Source of the DNA: a bacterium
Lineage (GTDB): Bacteria; Fidelibacterota; Marinisomatia; Marinisomatales; JAHJCW01
Direction: 5' to 3'
NCBI GenBank assembly: GCA_028282845.1
Contig: JANQGY010000010.1
Location: forward strand, 35,929 to 99,928
Length of the DNA: 64,000 nucleotides
The first letter of the stretch is position 1. Each line of letters starts with the position of its first letter. The translations under genes were made by a program, and so were the position numbers. The notes under the pieces were generated by a model that was not told the DNA's origin, made no database searches, and saw only the letters and a program-made list of their open reading frames with translations. Below are positions 27,334 through 36,887 of this stretch, piece after piece.

Positions 27334-28059
27334 ATGAAAAAGTTCCTGTTATTATTCGGACTCGTTCTTCTAACAGATTGCTTTTCTCAAGCACCGCAAC
27401 TGCAAAGACAATCATTTAAAGCAACTCAACAATGGCATGATAAAGCCGATAAAATGGTCAAATTTCAAATTGAACGGCGCGGCATTGCCAATGCCGATGT
27501 TCTAAGTGTCATGCGCAATACTCCCCGTCATTTGTTCGTACCCAAATCTTTATCATCAATGGCTTATGATGATTATCCCTTGCCAATCGGTGACGAACAA
27601 ACGATCTCGCAGCCTTACATTGTTGCCTTAATGACCGATTTATTAGAACTGTCCGGCGATGAGAAAGTCCTTGAGATTGGCACCGGATCAGGTTATCAGG
27701 CAGCAGTATTATCGCAACTCGTGGATACAGTTTATACAATTGAGATTGTTGAGTCTTTAGCCAATACTGCTCGAAAACGCTTACATGATCTCGAATACAA
27801 TAACGTGATCGTAAAACATGGTAACGGCTATCAAGGATGGCCATCCGCTGCCCCGTTTGATGAAGTGATCGTTACGGCAGCTCCCAAAGAAGTGCCGCAA
27901 ACTTTAATAGATCAATTAAAAGTTGGTGGAAATATTGTTATTCCGGTCGGTGATCAATGGCAGGAATTGAAATTAATAACTAAGATCTCGGAAGATAAAA
28001 CAAAAACTAAGACAGTGATTCCGGTTAGATTCGTACCAATGGTACACCCCGACAATTAG
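27334..28059 (+). CDS. pcm: Protein-L-isoaspartate O-methyltransferase, exported form
   Basis: The 241-residue SAM-dependent enzyme repairs isoaspartyl residues. Visible are RHLFVP, AYDDYPLPIGDEQTISQPY, the SAM loop VLEIGTGSGYQAAVL and FDEVIVTAAPKEVP, all typical for PCM. Unlike the usual cytoplasmic form, it starts with a signal peptide (MKKFLLLFGLVLLTDCFSQA) that has a possible lipobox, LTDC. It therefore probably works in the periplasm. It is divergent from fxsA. Confidence 0.9.
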   Translation: MKKFLLLFGLVLLTDCFSQAPQLQRQSFKATQQWHDKADKMVKFQIERRGIANADVLSVMRNTPRHLFVPKSLSSMAYDDYPLPIGDEQTISQPYIVALMTDLLELSGDEKVLEIGTGSGYQAAVLSQLVDTVYTIEIVESLANTARKRLHDLEYNNVIVKHGNGYQGWPSAAPFDEVIVTAAPKEVPQTLIDQLKVGGNIVIPVGDQWQELKLITKISEDKTKTKTVIPVRFVPMVHPDN

Positions 28060-28060
28060 T

Positions 28061-29275
28061 TTATTTCTTTTCGGGAGTGTAGCCTGCTTCCCTGATAGCA
28101 TTTTCAATATCTTCAACACTGGCGCTGCCATCCACACCAACCGTTCTCTCATCCAAACTAACGGCAACTTTGGATACTCCATCAAGTGAACTCAGTTTAT
28201 TTTCGATCGTCATCTTGCAATGTTTGCAATCAATATCATTTACAATGAATTCATTCTTCATTTCAATTTTATCCTCTTTGAATTTTATCATCCCGATTAA
28301 TATTAGTACAGCAAGGATAATCCCGCTTACAATCCGCAAAGTATGATTCACATGCTCGCCATGCGGAGATATAATACTTACCTCATTGCCAAGTAAACCA
28401 AATACATAATTAAACAGAATACCGGCGATGATAGCGATTCCAATAATTGCAATCAAATATAAATAAAATGATCGTTTACCTAATTTTGATCTGACAAATG
28501 ATAATGTAACAGTATTCGTAGCCGGACCGGCAATTAGAAAAACTAATGCAGCTCCCGGTGAGAAACCCATTTGTAATATTCCTGCTGCGATCGGTATTGA
28601 ACCGGTAGCGCAAACATACAAGGGTAGAGCAATGAGTAACATTACTATGAAATGCATCCACTCGAAAGGCAGGAATTTTTGGATCAATTCCGGCGGAATC
28701 GCAACCGTTAAAATACCGCCAAGCACAACTCCGATTACCAACCACTTTCCAATATCTTCGGCTAGTTCAAAGAATCCGTATTTAAATACTTTAAACAGTT
28801 TAAACTTTACAGATATTTTCTCCTTTGAATGGCAGTGCTCCTCAACTTTTTTATCTTGCGGTTCACGATTAAATATAAAATTCAATAGACCGATTGTAAC
28901 ACCGGAGATAAATGCAGCGATCGGACGGAATATTGCGAATAGCGGTCCTAAAAGCGAGTAGGAAGCCAAAATTGAATCCGCACCGGTCGTAGGCGTCGAA
29001 ACAAGAAAACTTAATGTAGCACTTTTACTAGCACCCTCTTTGTTAAGAGAAGCGGCAACGGGGATCACACCACAGGAGCAAATTGGCAACGGCACTCCGA
29101 ATAATGATGCTTTAATTATCGTGCCAAGATTATCTCCGCCAAGGTGCCGAGTGATAAAATTAGTGCCGATAAATACATGCAAAATTCCGGCGATGAACAT
29201 GCCCAACAATAAATAGGGAGCCATTGCTGTCCATAAGTCAATTATTGCGATCAATATATTTAATATGATATCCAT
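28061..29275 (-). CDS. SO_0444-type metal efflux permease with fused C-terminal HMA domain
   Basis: The 404-residue protein has about eight membrane segments with the permease signatures PLPICSCGVIPVAASL and STPTTGADSI, and PLYVCATGSIPIAAG in the second half. Related permeases export arsenic, copper or zinc. A His/Cys loop (EEHCHSKEK) lies in the middle. The last 70 residues form a heavy-metal-associated ferredoxin-like domain whose binding motif reads DCKHCKM (CxxC). The fusion suggests the HMA domain feeds metal to the permease. Confidence 0.85.
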   Translation of the reverse strand: MDIILNILIAIIDLWTAMAPYLLLGMFIAGILHVFIGTNFITRHLGGDNLGTIIKASLFGVPLPICSCGVIPVAASLNKEGASKSATLSFLVSTPTTGADSILASYSLLGPLFAIFRPIAAFISGVTIGLLNFIFNREPQDKKVEEHCHSKEKISVKFKLFKVFKYGFFELAEDIGKWLVIGVVLGGILTVAIPPELIQKFLPFEWMHFIVMLLIALPLYVCATGSIPIAAGILQMGFSPGAALVFLIAGPATNTVTLSFVRSKLGKRSFYLYLIAIIGIAIIAGILFNYVFGLLGNEVSIISPHGEHVNHTLRIVSGIILAVLILIGMIKFKEDKIEMKNEFIVNDIDCKHCKMTIENKLSSLDGVSKVAVSLDERTVGVDGSASVEDIENAIREAGYTPEKK

Positions 29276-29439
29276 AACGCCTTAAAATCTACGAATATTA
29301 CAATAGCACTTAATACAAAATATCTGTATTCATGTAAGTTTGTAAATACAGATTTATAATGGCAACTTTATCAACCTTTTATTGTCTATTAATAATAAAT
29401 TCATAATCCATTTAAATCTAATATAAGGAATTTTCAGGG

Positions 29440-31533
29440 ATGAAACTGCTCAAATCAACAATATTTATTTTAGGACTTATCATTATGTCATGCTCGTCAA
29501 AAAACGATAATCCATTTTTTAATGAATGGGATACGCCATTTGGAACACCTCCATTTGATAAGATTGAAGAAGCTCACTACATGCCGGCCTTGTTGGAAGG
29601 TATTGAAAGAGAAAAACAGGAAATTCAGGATATCATTGATAATACTGAAACTCCAACTTTTGAGAATACCATTGAAGCCTACGAGGCTACTGGTGAATTC
29701 TTTTATAAAGCAGCCTATGTATTTTGGAATATTACCGGAACCGATGCAACCGATAATCTTGATGATATTGAGCGGGAATTTTCGCCAATTCTGACTAAGC
29801 ATAATGACGACATTACTCTGAACAAAAAATTGTTCGAAAAAATTAAATATGTTTTTGATAATGCAGATAGAAGCAAACTAACTACCGAGCAAAACACTTT
29901 ATTGGATAAAGTTTATGGGGATTTTGCTCGAAATGGCGCCAATCTGAACGATGAAGAAAAAGATGAACTACGTTCGATTAATGAAGAACTATCCTTATTG
30001 ACATTGAATTTTGGACAAAATGTTAGAAATGACGGCAATCAATGGGAAATTGTTTTAGAGGAAGATGATTTAGTCGGCTTAACCGGTATGGTAAAAGCTG
30101 CCGCGGCTGACTTAGCAACAGAACGCGGACACGACGGCAAGTGGGTAGTAACTCTTGATAAACCAAGTTGGATTCCATTCTTAACCTACTCGGAAAGACG
30201 TGATCTTAGAGAAAAAATATTTACGGCTTACATTAATCGCGGAAACAATAATAATGAATTTGACACTAAAGAATTGATTCCCCAAATAGTAAATCTTAGA
30301 GTTAAACGCGCCAAATTGTTGGGTTATGAAACTCATGCTGCATATGTATTGGAACGCGGTATGGCCCAAACAGCCGATAATGTTTATGACTTCTTAAATC
30401 AATTATGGAAACCTGCTTTAGATCGTGCTAAAACGGAAGCTTACGATATCCAATCCATGATCTATGCCGACGGGCATGATTATAAACTAGAACCTTGGGA
30501 TTGGTGGTATTATTCTGAAAAGATCAGAATCGAGAAATTCGACTTGGATGATGCTGAGTTAAGACCGTATTTTGAAGTAGGAAATGTAATAGACGGTGTA
30601 TTCAATTTGGCAAATAAGCTGTTTGACATCACTTTTGAAGAAAGATTAGATATATCAAAATATCATGAAGATGTTAAAGTCTTTGAAGTAAAAGAAGCTG
30701 ATGGAACGCATATCGGTATTTTATATACCGACTATTATCCGCGCAAGGGCAAGAGTGTTGGCGCTTGGTGCAGCGGATTCCGTGATCAGTCGAATAGAAA
30801 TGGTAATTGGGTCTATCCGCTTGTAACCAATGTGGGCAACTTTAGCAAACCCATCGGAGATCAACCGGCTTTGATTTCATTAGATGAAGTCGAGACGCTG
30901 TTCCACGAGTTTGGTCATGCTTTGCATAGTCTGTTAAGTAACCATACTTATACAAATTTCAACATGCCGCGCGATTTTGTCGAGTACCCGAGTCAGGTAA
31001 TGGAAAATTGGTGCGTTGAACCGGCTTTATTGAAAGAATACGCCGTACATTATCAGACCGGTGAACCGATGCCCGACGAACTGATCGCAAAAATCCAAAA
31101 TGCCAGTTTACATAATCAGGGATTTGAAACCGTAGAATACTTAGCAGCTTCATTCCTAGATATGGATTGGCATACTTTGACCGAGCCTGCTGAGATTGAT
31201 CCGATTGAATTCGAGAAAAATTCCTTAGACAAGATCGGTTTAATATCCGAGATTAATACGCGCTACAACAGCTACTATTTCAATCATATATTCTCCGGTG
31301 TAGTTGGCTACTCATCAGGATATTACAGCTATATCTATTCAGCGATCCTTGATGCAGATACTTATCAGTATTTGAAGGATTCGGGAGATGTATTTAACAA
31401 AGAAATTGCTGCCGACTTCAGGAAATATATTTTAGGGATCAGCGGTTCGGAAGACGTTGCCGAAACTTATCGCAGATTTCGCGGAGAAGACCCCGACATT
31501 GAGCCCTTACTGATTAAGAGAGGTCTAAAATAA
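29440..31533 (+). CDS. M3 family metallopeptidase (peptidyl-dipeptidase Dcp-like), lipoprotein
   Basis: The 697-residue enzyme has a lipobox (IIMSC), so it is anchored outside the cytoplasm. The zinc motif is HEFGH (H489 to H493), with SQVMENW downstream supplying the third ligand region. GKSVGAWCSGFRDQ and the C-terminal GYSSGYYSYIYS are typical of Dcp/oligopeptidase A. It should cut short peptides, probably for nutrition. It is a single gene. Confidence 0.92.
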   Translation: MKLLKSTIFILGLIIMSCSSKNDNPFFNEWDTPFGTPPFDKIEEAHYMPALLEGIEREKQEIQDIIDNTETPTFENTIEAYEATGEFFYKAAYVFWNITGTDATDNLDDIEREFSPILTKHNDDITLNKKLFEKIKYVFDNADRSKLTTEQNTLLDKVYGDFARNGANLNDEEKDELRSINEELSLLTLNFGQNVRNDGNQWEIVLEEDDLVGLTGMVKAAAADLATERGHDGKWVVTLDKPSWIPFLTYSERRDLREKIFTAYINRGNNNNEFDTKELIPQIVNLRVKRAKLLGYETHAAYVLERGMAQTADNVYDFLNQLWKPALDRAKTEAYDIQSMIYADGHDYKLEPWDWWYYSEKIRIEKFDLDDAELRPYFEVGNVIDGVFNLANKLFDITFEERLDISKYHEDVKVFEVKEADGTHIGILYTDYYPRKGKSVGAWCSGFRDQSNRNGNWVYPLVTNVGNFSKPIGDQPALISLDEVETLFHEFGHALHSLLSNHTYTNFNMPRDFVEYPSQVMENWCVEPALLKEYAVHYQTGEPMPDELIAKIQNASLHNQGFETVEYLAASFLDMDWHTLTEPAEIDPIEFEKNSLDKIGLISEINTRYNSYYFNHIFSGVVGYSSGYYSYIYSAILDADTYQYLKDSGDVFNKEIAADFRKYILGISGSEDVAETYRRFRGEDPDIEPLLIKRGLK

Positions 31534-31557
31534 TAATAGATTAGCTCGGATGAATTG

Positions 31558-32238
31558 ATGAAAAGAGCATTAATCTTTATTTTGGTTGTTTCAAGTTTAA
31601 TTGCCCGGGAAGGCGATACTGCTTTTTCCTTTGGTGCTAAAGGTGGAATTAGTTTTAACCACTTCTTGGGCGATTTTCCAATTGAACTTGATCCTTTACT
31701 ATACACCGGATTTACAGTTGGAATACTCGGCAACTATAAAATAAACAACAATTTTTCAATCCAACCGGAAATTCTTTATTCAAAGAAGGGATCGAATTTT
31801 AAAGAGTTCGAATATTCATTGGATGTATTAGACCTAACGAAATTGAACCTTGATATGTATGTACAAACTACCTGGATCGAAATTCCGATTCTAGCAATGT
31901 ATCATATCAATAATAATTTCACAATATTTGGCGGTCCTTATTTGGGGATTTATCTTGACGGTAAATTGGTTGCCGAACCTTCTATTGGAATTGAACCAAC
32001 CATCGGAATACTTGGAGTGTCCATTGACTATGAAATTGAACAGGAAAACTTAAGATTACCGGATTACGGCATTGTAATTGGCGGTGCCTACAGCATATCT
32101 GATAATCTAACAATTCAAGGGAGATGGGAGCTTGGGATACAAAATCTGGCAGATGATTTTATCGTTGCTTTTCTAAACGATGATTCTATAGTAATAAATA
32201 ATTCCTCTTTCCAATTACAATTAGAATTCACAATATGA
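31558..32238 (+). CDS. Outer membrane beta-barrel protein (PorT-like)
   Basis: The 226-residue protein has a short hydrophobic N-terminus, then alternating strands: FSFGAKGGISFNHFLGDF, GNYKINNNFSIQPEILYSKKGSNF, IEIPILAMYHINNNFTIFGGPYLG. It ends FQLQLEFTI with an aromatic C-terminal strand. This is the layout of eight-stranded OprF/PorT-type barrels. The start is the ATG at 31558; a TTG lies just before it. Confidence 0.75.
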   Translation: MKRALIFILVVSSLIAREGDTAFSFGAKGGISFNHFLGDFPIELDPLLYTGFTVGILGNYKINNNFSIQPEILYSKKGSNFKEFEYSLDVLDLTKLNLDMYVQTTWIEIPILAMYHINNNFTIFGGPYLGIYLDGKLVAEPSIGIEPTIGILGVSIDYEIEQENLRLPDYGIVIGGAYSISDNLTIQGRWELGIQNLADDFIVAFLNDDSIVINNSSFQLQLEFTI

Positions 32239-32284
32239 TCGGTTCAAATTAAAATGAACGGCAATCAACAGTCTTGCAATTAAA

Positions 32285-32764
32285 GTGGATATATTTTTAA
32301 TAACATTGGGGACTATATTGGTGATTATCGGAATAATTGGTTCCATTGTACCGATCGTTCCCGGACCGCCAATTACTTTCAGTGGATTACTTTTAGTTCA
32401 TTTTACATCCGAACAGCCTTTTACTGTAGAATTTTTAATAATATTTGGAGTATTGGCAGTTCTATCATCATTCATTGATAATGTCCTTCCCATCTATGCA
32501 ACCAAGAAATTCAATGGCTCCAAAAAAGGCGTATGGGGTTCAGCGATCGGACTCTTGATCGGCTTGTTCTTTTTCCCACCGTTTGGTATAATTGTCGGAC
32601 CGATGCTTGGCGCCTATGTTGGTGAAATAATTGACGGAAAAACAACTGATAAAGCCTTTAAACCGGCGCTCGGGTCATTGATCGGATTTTTGACCAGTAT
32701 TTTTCTAAGGCTGATCCTTTCAATCGTGATGGCTTATTTCTTTTTTATGGAAGTTATTTTATAA
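32285..32764 (+). CDS. DUF456 membrane protein
   Basis: The 159-residue protein begins with GTG. It has the DUF456 pattern: IIGIIGSIVPIVPGPPITFSGLLLVH near the start, then LPIYATKKFNGSKKGVWGSAIGLLIG and a Gly-rich last half with three to four membrane segments. The function of the family is unknown. Confidence 0.8.
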   Translation: MDIFLITLGTILVIIGIIGSIVPIVPGPPITFSGLLLVHFTSEQPFTVEFLIIFGVLAVLSSFIDNVLPIYATKKFNGSKKGVWGSAIGLLIGLFFFPPFGIIVGPMLGAYVGEIIDGKTTDKAFKPALGSLIGFLTSIFLRLILSIVMAYFFFMEVIL

Positions 32765-32768
32765 TAAT

Positions 32769-34319
32769 TTATTTTAATGAATTAAAAAATTTATCAGCAT
32801 ATTTAAATTCATTAATTAATATTTGGATATCTCTACTTTTATATAATTCTACTAAATAATTGAACAAATCAATATTATAAAATATTATTTTAGGAATGTT
32901 AATGGAATATTCAATACCTGTTGCATCAACAACAAATTCAAGAATTTTTTCCTTGTTTTGATAAGCAACTATTCTCCACATGTAGTGAGGTAGAGTATTT
33001 GTCAGATTATCAATTAACATCCGATCGTTTAGCTTTTCCTTATTCTCCCTTATATCAATTTTAAAATCATTTACATCTGTTAGAAATATTTCCCAAACAA
33101 ACTCATTATTAATTGGAAAGTAATTTGAATTCCTGAATGATTTAAACAATGCATCAAGTTCAAACGTTAAATCAAAAACAGTTTCATAAGGTATCCGTAT
33201 TTTTCCAAGTACTGGTATAAACAATAAAGTTGGTCTTGCTCGAATTTTCCTATTATTATTAATACCAAAAGATGTGGATAATGTATTTGTTGTTTTTGAT
33301 AAATCATCGAATTCCATTCTAGCAAACGGACCAACTTGGTCATCATGTGCATATATTTTAGAGATAGAAAAAGCTTTTGATACAATTCTAATATTAGTAT
33401 CCATTGCAACACTTTCTCTTTCCATTTTATATCCGGTAATAGTTACTGCATGTCTACCAATTATCGAATCATTACTACTATTTAATTGATCCTCATAAAC
33501 TAATTCCATACCGAATACAACAGGAATATGTGCTTTTAGATATGCATATACTTCACCTCTAAGTTCAAAAAGATTTCTAACACCTCCATTTTGTGGCTCT
33601 AATCCAACACTTCTAATTGACTGTGCTATCATTTCATTGGATAAACCGTGATTAGGAAGTGCTCTAACTCCTGATGGTATATATTTTGTTGCCTCGATAG
33701 TTAATTCCACTGGTGATGGAATCCTATTTCTGAAAATTGGTTGGATTGCATGAAATGCAGACCATAATGCAGTAGTAGCGCAAGCTGCAACAACACTATC
33801 TTGTTCTTGAAAAGCAACTGTTTTTTGAATTAATAAATTAATACCAAATAAATTGACTCTATAATTTCTTTTTATTGGGAAATATCTCTTCCCATCAGAA
33901 GGATATGTTTTTAAACAAGTTCTACCAATTATACTAATCGGAATTGGTTTTATAACAATAAAGCCTAAGTAATCGTCATTTAAGTTTTCAGCGGAATATT
34001 TTGTATTGTTGTTACATAGTATATCTTCAAAATTTAATTGTGTTAAATCTTTTTGGAAAAAATGGAATCTGGAACAAGTTTTATCTAAATGTTGAAAGCA
34101 ACGAACATAATAATATGCAAAATCTTCTAAATAATATTTATCGTTATACTCGTGTTCAATTATATACGATTGAACATTCAATTTAGAAAAATATTCATCG
34201 AAATATTTTTTGTGAGCCTTTTTTTGAATATAATCATCCTTATTGTTGGAGAATTTTGCGAAATCATTCATCAGTTTGTCAATACTATAAGAACGGACTT
34301 CGTATTTTTTAGAAGTCAA
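32769..34319 (-). CDS. Papain-like (C39-type) cysteine peptidase-like protein, AT-rich
   Basis: The 516-residue protein starts at TTG, supported by AGGAG seven bases upstream. Residues 1-160 are helical then beta-rich (DDYLGFIVIKPIP) and match no family I know. Residues 165-335 carry a likely catalytic set: Q173 and C180 in VVAACATTALW, H290 in GRHAVTITGY, and D326/D327 in AHDDQVGPFARM. This fits a papain-like fold near the C39-like group. The C-terminal 170 residues are unassigned. No signal peptide or membrane segment is visible, so it is probably cytoplasmic. It lies 51 bp behind a 59-residue gene on the same strand. Confidence 0.6.
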   Translation of the reverse strand: MTSKKYEVRSYSIDKLMNDFAKFSNNKDDYIQKKAHKKYFDEYFSKLNVQSYIIEHEYNDKYYLEDFAYYYVRCFQHLDKTCSRFHFFQKDLTQLNFEDILCNNNTKYSAENLNDDYLGFIVIKPIPISIIGRTCLKTYPSDGKRYFPIKRNYRVNLFGINLLIQKTVAFQEQDSVVAACATTALWSAFHAIQPIFRNRIPSPVELTIEATKYIPSGVRALPNHGLSNEMIAQSIRSVGLEPQNGGVRNLFELRGEVYAYLKAHIPVVFGMELVYEDQLNSSNDSIIGRHAVTITGYKMERESVAMDTNIRIVSKAFSISKIYAHDDQVGPFARMEFDDLSKTTNTLSTSFGINNNRKIRARPTLLFIPVLGKIRIPYETVFDLTFELDALFKSFRNSNYFPINNEFVWEIFLTDVNDFKIDIRENKEKLNDRMLIDNLTNTLPHYMWRIVAYQNKEKILEFVVDATGIEYSINIPKIIFYNIDLFNYLVELYKSRDIQILINEFKYADKFFNSLK

Positions 34320-34370
34320 AACTGGTCTCCTAAATAAGAATTATTATATTACTTTGTTGATTAATAATTG

Positions 34371-34550
34371 TTACAGGTCGTAACAATCATTCATAGATCT
34401 TGGATCAATATAACGCGATTTTTTTAAAGCATCAATATCTTCTTTTATATCTTTCTGGATTTTATTGAGCTCTTCTTTCCCTGTTTTTGATTTTATCCAT
34501 TGTTCGGTATTTTTAGCCAGCACTTTAATATTTTTACTTTCTTTTGCCAT
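34371..34550 (-). CDS. Small charged helical protein upstream of the C39-like peptidase
   Basis: The best start is the ATG at 34550, with AGAAGGG seven bases upstream, giving 59 residues (MAKESKNIKVLAK...). The protein is highly charged and probably helical, with a lysine-rich middle (KEELNKIQKDIKEDIDALKK). It ends SMNDCYDL. It could be an inhibitor, substrate or antitoxin-like partner of the peptidase. That is inferred only from its position and size. Confidence 0.5.
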   Translation of the reverse strand: MAKESKNIKVLAKNTEQWIKSKTGKEELNKIQKDIKEDIDALKKSRYIDPRSMNDCYDL

Positions 34551-34738
34551 TGTAAAAACCCTTCTAATAATTAATAGATTGTATGAATTTAAATATTTCC
34601 AATTGATAATTAAAAACAATTAATTGTACGTAACAGTTAAGCACTTTTTATATAAAATGTTGTATATAGTTTGTATCTACATTCTATAATCAATAATTTT
34701 TATTCCATTTTTTAACAAAATAGCATGGTATATCAATT

Positions 34739-36187
34739 ATGAGTAATGTAAGAGAACTACAACCTAAAGAATTATGGAACCATTTCGCTGATTTGAATGC
34801 TGTTCCCCGTCCGTCCAAAAAAGAAGAGCAAGTCATTGAATTTCTCAAGAGTTTTGGGGAAAACCTAAAACTTGAAACAATCGTTGATGAGGTCGGAAAT
34901 ATAATTATCCGTAAACCCGGTTCAAAAGGGATGGAAAATAAAGATAGCGTTGTTTTACAGGGACACATGGACATGGTCCCGCAAAAAAATGCCGGTGTTG
35001 AACACGATTTTGAAAAAGACAGCATTAATATGTATGCCGATGGCGACTGGGTCAAGGCCAAAGGAACCACCCTTGGCGCCGATAATGGTATTGGCGTTGC
35101 AGCGATCATGACCATATTGGCATCCAATGATATACCGCATCCGCCCATTGAAGCTCTCTTCACAGTTGATGAAGAAACCGGTTTGACCGGTGCGCAGGCA
35201 TTAAAATCCGGACTTCTGACCGGAACCAATCTACTAAACTTGGATACCGAAGATGATGATGAATTAACTATCGGCTGTGCCGGCGGTGTTGATGTTACCG
35301 GTGACGGTAAATATGAGGAAGAGGAGCTTGGTTCGGATCATGTTGGTTATGAGATCAGTGTAAAAGGATTGAGCGGCGGACATTCAGGAATTGAGATCAG
35401 CTTAGGTCGGGCAAATTCTAACAAGGTTATGAACCGTTTGTTATACGGTGCAACACATAAATTTGATCTAAGAATTGCGAGCTTGGATGGCGGCAGTTTA
35501 AGAAATGCCATTCCGCGCGAATCCATAGCTGAAGTATTGGTGCCAAATAAATCTGCGGCAGAATTTGAGAAATTCATTGCTGAGGAAGGCAAAACAATTA
35601 TCTCTGAATTTAAATCCACCGATCCCGAAACTGAGATTAACCTTGAAAAGAAAGATGTACCTACCAAAGTTGTTGCCAAAAATTTTCAGGCTAAATTCTT
35701 GCACGCCATTTATGCCTGCCCGAATGGTGTTTATCGCATGAGTCCTGAAATTGAGGGTTTGATCCAAACATCAAGTAATCTTGCTAGAATTACCCTTGGT
35801 GACGGAAAATATTTGATCCATTGCCTTACGCGCAGTTCCATCGATACCGAAAAAATGGATTTTGCGCAATCAATTGTCAGCACTTTCGCTTTAGCTGATA
35901 TTAAAATTGAACTGACCGGCGCCTATCCCGGTTGGATCCCCAAACCCGAAGCGCCGATCGTTAAATTAATGAGCGATACTTACCAAAAACTTTTCAAAGA
36001 GGAAGTTAAGGTAACAGCCACTCATGGCGGTTTGGAATGCGGCATAATTGGTAAAAATTATCCTGACATGGATATGATCTCGTTTGGTCCGAATATTACC
36101 GGTCCGCATTCTCCCGATGAAAAAGTACAGATCAGCTCGGTTCAAAAGTTTTGGAAGTTACTGCTCGAAGTCCTGAAACATATTTAG
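34739..36187 (+). CDS. pepD: Aminoacyl-histidine dipeptidase (M20C, PepD)
   Basis: The 482-residue dizinc dipeptidase shows the M20 ligands: H76/D78 (QGHMDMVPQ), D115 (GADNGIG), E145/E146 (VDEETGLTG), the D/E region near 169-173 (NLDTEDDDE) and H457 (ITGPHSPDE). It also has the lid segment LSGGHSGIEI. PepD releases amino acids from dipeptides such as carnosine and Cys-Gly in the cytoplasm. The gene after it starts one base past its stop. Confidence 0.93.
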   Translation: MSNVRELQPKELWNHFADLNAVPRPSKKEEQVIEFLKSFGENLKLETIVDEVGNIIIRKPGSKGMENKDSVVLQGHMDMVPQKNAGVEHDFEKDSINMYADGDWVKAKGTTLGADNGIGVAAIMTILASNDIPHPPIEALFTVDEETGLTGAQALKSGLLTGTNLLNLDTEDDDELTIGCAGGVDVTGDGKYEEEELGSDHVGYEISVKGLSGGHSGIEISLGRANSNKVMNRLLYGATHKFDLRIASLDGGSLRNAIPRESIAEVLVPNKSAAEFEKFIAEEGKTIISEFKSTDPETEINLEKKDVPTKVVAKNFQAKFLHAIYACPNGVYRMSPEIEGLIQTSSNLARITLGDGKYLIHCLTRSSIDTEKMDFAQSIVSTFALADIKIELTGAYPGWIPKPEAPIVKLMSDTYQKLFKEEVKVTATHGGLECGIIGKNYPDMDMISFGPNITGPHSPDEKVQISSVQKFWKLLLEVLKHI

Positions 36188-36188
36188 T

Positions 36189-36887
36189 ATGACGGAATCC
36201 TTTGAATTGTTTGGGATTGTCCATCTTTGGACAATCCTAACGCTGATAATTCTTGGTATTCTGCTAATTTATCCGATTAAGCGATTTGGCAGCGAAAGCC
36301 AAAAAATTAAATTGGGAATCGCTATCGGCGTCTTTATGATCGTCGAGGAATTTATTGACCGAGGTTTCCATATATTGATCTTAAACGAACCGGTTAAGGA
36401 CAATCTCCCGTTGCATTTATGCGGAGTATCAGTATTTTTAGTTGCAATCCTGTTAATAAATCGGAATTATAAAATATTCGAGGTTTCCTACTTTTGGGGA
36501 TTAGCCGGTGCATCTATCTCAATCATAACGCCTGATATAGCATTTACTTTTCCACACCTGCTTAATATTACATTTTTTTTAAGCCATGGATTAATTGTGA
36601 TCGGCGTACTTTATATGATATTCGTTTTTAATTATCGTCCTACGAAAAAATCCTTTATTAAATCGTATATATTTACGCACATCTACGCCCTTATAATTGG
36701 AATAGTAAATTATATCTTAAATACTAATTATCTATTCCTTCGTCACAAACCGGAAGCTGAAAGTCCATTGGATTTTATGGGACCATGGCCGTGGTATATA
36801 ATTAGTCTTGAGGCAGCACTTATAATATTTTGGGTAATACTCTATCTGCCCTATTTAATCAAAGATAAACTCGGAGCAAAGCAATGA
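36189..36887 (+). CDS. TIGR02206/YwaF-type integral membrane protein
   Basis: The 232-residue protein has six to seven membrane segments and the YwaF-like features NLPLHLCGVSVFLVAI, FFLSHGLIVIGV and FMGPWPWYI. The biochemical role of the family is not known. It is between the pepD gene and an M1 peptidase gene, overlapping the latter by ATGA, so all three are probably one operon. Confidence 0.8.
   Translation: MTESFELFGIVHLWTILTLIILGILLIYPIKRFGSESQKIKLGIAIGVFMIVEEFIDRGFHILILNEPVKDNLPLHLCGVSVFLVAILLINRNYKIFEVSYFWGLAGASISIITPDIAFTFPHLLNITFFLSHGLIVIGVLYMIFVFNYRPTKKSFIKSYIFTHIYALIIGIVNYILNTNYLFLRHKPEAESPLDFMGPWPWYIISLEAALIIFWVILYLPYLIKDKLGAKQ

Noticed and set aside
34690..35229. A 179-codon minus-strand frame opposite pepD
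   Set aside because: It overlaps conserved pepD motifs such as QGHMDMV and has a serine/proline-rich shadow composition.
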